This document shows positions 60,901 through 64,000 of a DNA stretch of 64,000 bases, piece by piece (position 1 is the first letter of the stretch; each line of letters opens with the position of its first letter). The stretch is from Sycobia sp. Sy_11. Its lineage: Eukaryota > Arthropoda > Insecta > Hymenoptera > Epichrysomallidae. The DNA lies in assembly GCA_018907035.1 (NCBI GenBank), contig JACCIC010000004.1, positions 7,787,001 to 7,851,000 of the forward strand. Direction: 5' to 3'. A model generated the notes under the pieces. That model saw only the letters and a list, made by a program, of their open reading frames with translations, ran no database searches and was not told the DNA's origin. The position numbers and the translations under genes are program-made.

Positions 60901-63900
60901 GCTTCTGCCTCTTTCTCTCCGCCTTACACACGCACACACAAGCACACACATTCGATGCACTAGATGGTTAACCAACAGAAAAGCAGAAATGCAAGATAAA
61001 ACGGATTGTAAAAAAAGTATTTATAATTATTTATTAAAAATATTACTCAAACTTGATATTCTTCTAATTACGTATAATATTTCGTTTCATGGATAAAGAA
61101 AATTTGAAGATATTTTCACTCCAACGTTTTATATCATGAAAATGGTTCATTCGCCGAAACAACTGTCGATATTTATTTCAAGCTAAATTTTTTGCAATTT
61201 TACCAATTGTTGTTTATTTATATTGATTTGGAATGATAATTATATTTAAACGCGTTTCACCAAACGTACAGCGAAGATTCTATTAATCTTATAAAATAAT
61301 TCATCTACTGTTTTGCCATTTATGGCGATATCGAATTTAAAACATGCGCGGACAGTTTTATCGGCACACTATACTGTCTAAAGGATAAAATTCAACTGAA
61401 TAAAATTAACAGCAGCGTTTCTAATGCTTGAAGAAAATTAAATTTCATTTATTTAATCAAAAGCAGAATGAGTTAATCCGTATATGATGTTTCGAAAAGT
61501 ATTCCAAGGAATCGCGCGATGTCTCAGGTAGAGTTGAGCCTGGATCTTCTAAGTCACTTATCTTCGGGGATCGAACTTGTCGAGGAATACAAAGCGATTA
61601 CACGTTGGGCCAATCGCAGACATTTTTCTTTATTTTTTTCTTCAGCTTATATAAATTAAGATGAGATAGAGGAAGTAACGTCATGGAATATATCAAATAG
61701 TAAACCAAATAAATAAAAATTAAATTAATATCTTTCATTTTTTCAGGTTCTTTTTCTTTTCAAGTATACGATGTGAAAATTCATCTTCGTACTTAATGTA
61801 ATCAATTTATTTTTTTATGCTCAGCTTTCTGTCAAATTAAATAAATAATAAATCAACTCGGAAGCTTGAATAACATCAAGCCTCGCTATCGCATACTCTA
61901 TCAAAGTGTAAGAAATGATGCGTTAAAAAAGCCGCAGAGAATTAAATATTTCACGATTCTACCAATAGCGAATGATAATTAATAATACAGCGTTTAATGC
62001 GGCATTTAATAAAAGCAGAATACGTTCAATAAAAACAGGACGTTATTTTCTTCTTTCTCTCATATTTCATACGTATTTTCAAGATGATAATGATTGGTTA
62101 TCCGATTACTGAAGACTTCTTCTGTAAATCGAATAATCAAGATAGACGGTATGGATTTTAATTATTTTCATACGGTTCCCGCTAATTGAGGATCGATAGT
62201 GTCGAAAGAAAAAAACAAAAACAGAATACCCCAGCCTCGATTCGCTCGCGAGTAACAAGTGAGGCGCTCATTACAAAATTATGTGAAGCAAGAGGCACAT
62301 AATACCCCCCCTCCCCACCACTCGCCCTTCCTTTTCAAAGCTCGATCACGTTTCGCAGGAAAATCGCTCTAATGACGTCTGAGGACGGAGTTTCTTTTTT
62401 TATATACATCGCTGGATATACGGGCCAGGCTCGATTTCGATTTTTCCGCCGGCACTGCCGGGGTGATTGCATACGATTCAGTGAAATTTTTAGACGCGCA
62501 CTCGTGTCTTGCTTTGATTTTCTTACTATTACCGTGAATAGCTGCAAACTGGTTCGCTGCGCTTTTTCACAATTTCGTGCATTTAGTCAGTAGTTAATTA
62601 TTATTATTATTTGGTGTGAGGGAGAGAGAGAGAGAGAATGAAACCTTATTATGAATGAAATTACTCACGATGTTCAAAATTTTAAAGTGGAACAAATGAA
62701 TTTGTTTATATAATAGTAGAAATTTTTATAGATTTTCAGTTAATTATTCCAAGCAATTCAAAATTTTATCCTGCTATTTCTTTCCAGAGAAAATATCGAT
62801 AAATTTATCTCTAAAAAAACATATTTTATCCAATGGGCATCAATCAGAATTTTTATTAAGAAAAACAAATCATTAATGAGCGCATATTTTAACAAAATTA
62901 GTTCGTATGATAAACTTTGTTCTTGTTAACTATTATTTTAGGTTAATGGTTAGTCAAAAGACTTATATGCATTTTCTTCAGCGCATTCGATTATTACGAA
63001 ATTACCAGAATTGCTATACAATTGCTAGTTTAATCTAGATTTACTTTACCAAATAAATGCCCGTAAAATATTTTCATCGCTTAAACCAATTATATACTTC
63101 ATGTGAGAAATCATTAATTGGAATTTTGTCAAGTTAACTATTTTATGCCAATGTACAAAACCTTTCAATAAATAATTACAGGATAAGTCCAGAATAAATG
63201 AATTTTTATCGTGTAAAATCTGAATTTTGTTTTCCATAGAGAAATAATGAAACATGCACTTTATAATTCATTATAATTTTCTATACGTAAATGAATTTTT
63301 GTACATAAATTTTTTTTTTTGTTTCACTCAAAACGTTGGCGGAAACATCGAAGGGTTAAAGTCGTTCAGCGCATTGCCCGCGATCCGTCATTCGTGCCGT
63401 TGGCAATTTTCTGTAAGCAATGGTTCGAAAATAGCGTAATATTATCTTGATAGTCGAGGAGCGTCTTTTCAAGAATCTGCAAAAATAGAATTTCTTCAAG
63501 TAATCAAGTGTCTGCTTGTATTCTAGATTAATTTCTATTTAATTAGATTGTGGATTGGGTTTTTGTTTTTTGTTTTTAATTCAAATCACAATAATCTGAA
63601 TGACTTTCTATGTATATCTATGTATTTTGTTAAACAAATCAAAAATCAAAAAGGAGATAATATTTAGAGTATAATATAATTATTTCTAAATGAATGCAAT
63701 TCTTGAAAATGTTCGAAACAAATAATATAAATTTGAAATTTTTATTTCTAAAAGTATATATCTTTTAAATTCTTAATGGATTATGTACAGGATTTCTGAA
63801 TGATCTTTTATACCGATTGAGGAAAAGGTCTTCGTTTCGAATATTATTATATTTAAACATTCTTTAATTAATCACATCTTTTGTATTGCTGTAAAGTTTT

Positions 63901-64000
63901 AAGAAAATTGACCGAATAGTATAAAAATAAGAACATTTCGAAAAAAAAAATTTATATTTTTTGATTCTCTGAAATTTTCAAAACCTTCTAATTTGCACGA
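60901..64000. other. AT-rich DNA with small GC-richer patches, no gene recognised
   Basis: Patches at 61,500-61,620, 62,220-62,580 (with a C7 run at about 62,305) and 63,330-63,430 are richer in GC. A short GA run lies near 62,620-62,638. Open frames are short and lack domains. Confidence 0.4.

Overview
The window looks like nuclear DNA of an insect, most likely a hymenopteran and probably a parasitoid wasp or close relative. It is AT-rich, has short spliceosomal introns and is full of CA, TA and CT microsatellites. The reasons for Hymenoptera are an ankyrin-repeat protein ending in a PRANC-like domain (a combination known from Nasonia-type wasps, Wolbachia and poxviruses), a venom-allergen-5-like CAP gene, and a divergent ionotropic receptor. 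The species cannot be named from the sequence alone.

Layout. (1) 91-1955 (+): the last three exons of the double-FYVE protein ZFYVE1/DFCP1; the rest of the gene lies left of the window. (2) 2.0-11.7 kb: intergenic DNA with a composite repeat at about 5.16-7.7 kb, a CpG-rich promoter-like block at about 8.64-8.83 kb, and long microsatellites. (3) 11.74-13.75 kb (+): the ankyrin/PRANC gene, with one intron and one in-frame TGA. (4) 14,638-19,968 (+): a complete, apparently intact non-LTR retrotransposon with a gag-like ORF1, an endonuclease-RT-RNase H ORF2, a poly(A) tail and a 14-bp target-site duplication. (5) 23,467-28,538 (+): a five-exon CAP gene. (6) 31,509-33,276 (+): a single-exon ionotropic receptor broken by one +1 frameshift. 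(7) 33.6-34.5 kb: a decayed mariner transposon. (8) 36.2-38.1 kb: a decayed LINE. (9) 39,095-39,683: a large palindrome carrying a hammerhead-ribozyme-like core. (10) 46.3-47.9 kb (+): a CpG-rich block that may be the promoter and first exons of a gene extending to the right. (11) 48,619-49,829: a non-autonomous hAT element with an 8-bp target-site duplication. (12) 50-64 kb: no convincing gene; scattered CpG-rich islands, dinucleotide arrays and small inverted repeats, as expected of a long intron or regulatory region.

The genes do not form a pathway: a trafficking gene (ZFYVE1) sits beside fast-evolving accessory genes (ANK-PRANC, CAP, IR), each carrying damage or divergence and separated by mobile elements. 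At least six repeat families are present: an I-type LINE, an older LINE, a tRNA-derived SINE with three copies, a mariner, a hAT element, and a foldback family with a hammerhead-like motif. All family assignments come from reading the sequence; no database search was run.
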